Notes under the pieces: model-generated | The model's database searches: none | What the model was told of the DNA's origin: nothing | The model's input: only the letters and a program-made list of their open reading frames with translations | DNA from: Elusimicrobiota bacterium | GTDB lineage: Bacteria; Elusimicrobiota; Elusimicrobia; Elusimicrobiales; Elusimicrobiaceae | Length of the DNA: 7,231 bases | Direction of reading: 5' to 3' | Assembly (NCBI GenBank): GCA_031258375.1 | Contig: JAIRMX010000123.1 | Location: forward strand, 1-7,231 | Translations under genes and position numbers: made by a program | Shown here: piece by piece, positions 5,359 to 7,231 of the stretch | Numbering within the stretch: position 1 is the first letter of the stretch | Layout of the letters: every line of letters starts with the position of its first letter

Positions 5359-6954
5359 ATGAAAAAACTATTTTTACCTTTAATATTGTTGCAAAGCGCC
5401 GCATTGTGCTTTGCTTTAACGCCGAAGGACGAAATGATTTTTAAAGCAATGCAAGACGAGATGAGGCGTTCTATGTCCGAACTTAAAATGGACAATATGC
5501 CGCGACCTTACTTTATAACTTATTTCGCGGAAGATTTCAAAGGATTTACCATAAACGCGCAAAACGGCTCTTTGACTAACGTATCGGAAATTTCCTATGT
5601 GGATACAAAAGTATCGCTCAGAGTAGGAAGTTATAAAGAAGACAATAGTTTTTTTAACAGCTATATATACGCGTCTTCAGATCAACAGTACCCGTCTTTA
5701 AGCTACGACGGCCTGCGCGCAGGCCTTTGGGATCAAACTAATAAAGCTTATAAAGACGCTTTGGCCATACTTGCCAAAAAGCAGGCTTATAAAAAGAATA
5801 AAAATATTTCCGATAATTCCCCTGATTTCTCGCCGGCAAAACCCGCCGTTTATTTGGAAGATATAACTCCGCCGGAAATTGACGATAATTACTGGCAAAA
5901 TTTGGCAAGAGAATTATCCGCGCAGGGAAACATAAAAGAACTCGATAAATTCGGCGCAAATATAAATATCCGTTTTTTCCCTTCCTATTTTATATCCAGC
6001 GAAGGCTCAAAATACGCCGAAGGATATTATTATATTAGAGTTTATATAAGCGCGGAAGCAAAAACAAAAGCGGGTTTTGAACTTAAAGAATCAAAAGAAT
6101 TATTATATGCGGATTTTAAAGACGTTCCGTCAAAAGAAGAACTTATAAAACAAGCCCGGGCTTTTGCATTGCAGACGGCGGAGTTAACAAAAGCCGAGAA
6201 AGCGGAGCCTTATATAGGGCCGGTACTCCTGGAGGGCAGCGCGGCGGCAAGTTTATTTTACAATAAATTTATCCAGCAAATATCCAGCCCAAAACCCGTC
6301 CTTTCTGAGCAAAGCAACCCATACCAAGGCGAACTTACGCTGAAAAAAGGTTTAAAAATCCTGCCCGCAGATTTCGACGTTATTGACGATCCGCTAGCTT
6401 CCGTTTTTAACGGCAAAAAACTTTTAGCCGGTTATAAAATTGACAACGAAGGCGTTTTGCCGCAAAAAATTAATCTTATAACAAACGGCAAACTTACGGC
6501 TTTGCCCGCTACTCGCAGCTTATTTGAAGGCCAAAAAGAAAGCAACGGGCATGCGAAAGCCGGAAGAGATCTTTTTTGGGAAGCCGGAGTGCGCAATATT
6601 TTTGTGAAACCTCATAATCCCATAGCGTCGCATGAATTTAAAAACAAATTCTTGGAATATTGCAGGCAGGAGAGTTTGGATTATTGTTATATTATAAAAT
6701 CCTCTCCGTTTGCGGAATATTTCTCGGCCTATAAAATTGACGCAAAAACAGGCAGGGAAACGCCGGTCTACGGAGCCGTTGCGGAAAACATAAGCACAAG
6801 AACTTTGCGCGATATAAAATATGCGTCGGACGACACTGAAGTTTATAATGTTTCTACGGCTTCGATAGTGACTCCTTCTTTAATTTTAAGCGAAATTGAA
6901 ATAAAGCCGACGCAAAAACCGCCTGCGCGTAAACCGCTGATTCCAAAACCGTAA
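5359..6954 (+). CDS. Secreted TldE/PmbA-like paralog without zinc ligands
   Basis: A 531-aa paralog of the preceding protein, with a signal peptide (MKKLFLPLILL to CFA, cut near residue 19). Shared landmarks are AMQDEMRRSMSELK near the N-terminus, FISSEGSKYAEG (211-222), AEPYIGPVLLEG (282-293), DNEGVLPQKINLITNGKL (362-379), ESNGHAKAGRD (394-404) and SLILSEIEI (507-515). The catalytic motif is gone: the segment matching HEILGH reads YNKFIQ (301-306), and the distal GSCG-to-VPV piece with the zinc cysteine is deleted. It should therefore not bind zinc, as in TldE/PmbA, the non-catalytic partner of TldD. The ATG is two bases after the upstream stop, and its ribosome site (AAAGGAG, 5347-5353) lies in the last codons of the first gene, so the two are probably translationally coupled and made in matched amounts. 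The tail from about 517 is proline/lysine-rich, like its partner's. A heterodimer is inferred from the pairing. Confidence 0.85.
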   Translation: MKKLFLPLILLQSAALCFALTPKDEMIFKAMQDEMRRSMSELKMDNMPRPYFITYFAEDFKGFTINAQNGSLTNVSEISYVDTKVSLRVGSYKEDNSFFNSYIYASSDQQYPSLSYDGLRAGLWDQTNKAYKDALAILAKKQAYKKNKNISDNSPDFSPAKPAVYLEDITPPEIDDNYWQNLARELSAQGNIKELDKFGANINIRFFPSYFISSEGSKYAEGYYYIRVYISAEAKTKAGFELKESKELLYADFKDVPSKEELIKQARAFALQTAELTKAEKAEPYIGPVLLEGSAAASLFYNKFIQQISSPKPVLSEQSNPYQGELTLKKGLKILPADFDVIDDPLASVFNGKKLLAGYKIDNEGVLPQKINLITNGKLTALPATRSLFEGQKESNGHAKAGRDLFWEAGVRNIFVKPHNPIASHEFKNKFLEYCRQESLDYCYIIKSSPFAEYFSAYKIDAKTGRETPVYGAVAENISTRTLRDIKYASDDTEVYNVSTASIVTPSLILSEIEIKPTQKPPARKPLIPKP

Positions 6955-7000
6955 ATTTTATATACTATTTATATATATTCAGGAAATCGCAGAGATAGTT

Positions 7001-7231
<231 letters not shown>

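Overview
The window is bacterial, moderately AT-rich chromosome. The best clue to the host is the minor-strand prepilin, whose N-terminus (GFTLIELLVVVV, then IIGILAAIALPQYRAAVAKSKF) and C-terminal layout resemble the large pilin families of Elusimicrobiota. That assignment is inference from motif style, not a database match.

Layout. Left of 3.5 kb, four genes are read leftward: greA (3493-3020), a small CmpX/MscS-like membrane protein 22 bp behind it (2997-2293), a type IV prepilin-like gene (2203-1612) and rarA (1495-224). Right of 3.6 kb, two genes are read rightward as a coupled pair: a secreted TldD-like zinc metallopeptidase (3638-5356) and a secreted TldE/PmbA-like paralog without the zinc site (5359-6954). 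greA and the tldD-like gene diverge from one 144-bp region in which the two predicted -35 hexamers overlap. Positions 1-223 and 6955-7231 carry no well-supported gene. The right edge holds a tetranucleotide repeat inside a possible reading frame and a run of hairpins that looks like a dispersed palindromic repeat.

Main result. The prepilin gene has a good Shine-Dalgarno/ATG start at 2203, then a run of 14 C (coding strand) in its leader. As written, the run puts the start one base out of frame with the pilin body; 13 or 16 C would restore a 196-aa prepilin. This has the form of a phase-variable pilin in the OFF state. At 7040-7079 a second simple repeat, (GTCT)10, lies 13 codons after an ATG, and only the current copy number modulo 3 gives a frame that stays open to the window edge. 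Two repeat-controlled loci of different unit length within 5 kb suggest the organism uses contingency loci to vary surface or secreted proteins.

The TldD/TldE-like pair is the second point of interest. The known TldD/TldE complex is cytoplasmic, with one zinc subunit and one non-catalytic subunit. Here both proteins carry Sec signal peptides and the same active/inactive split is kept, suggesting an envelope or periplasmic version.
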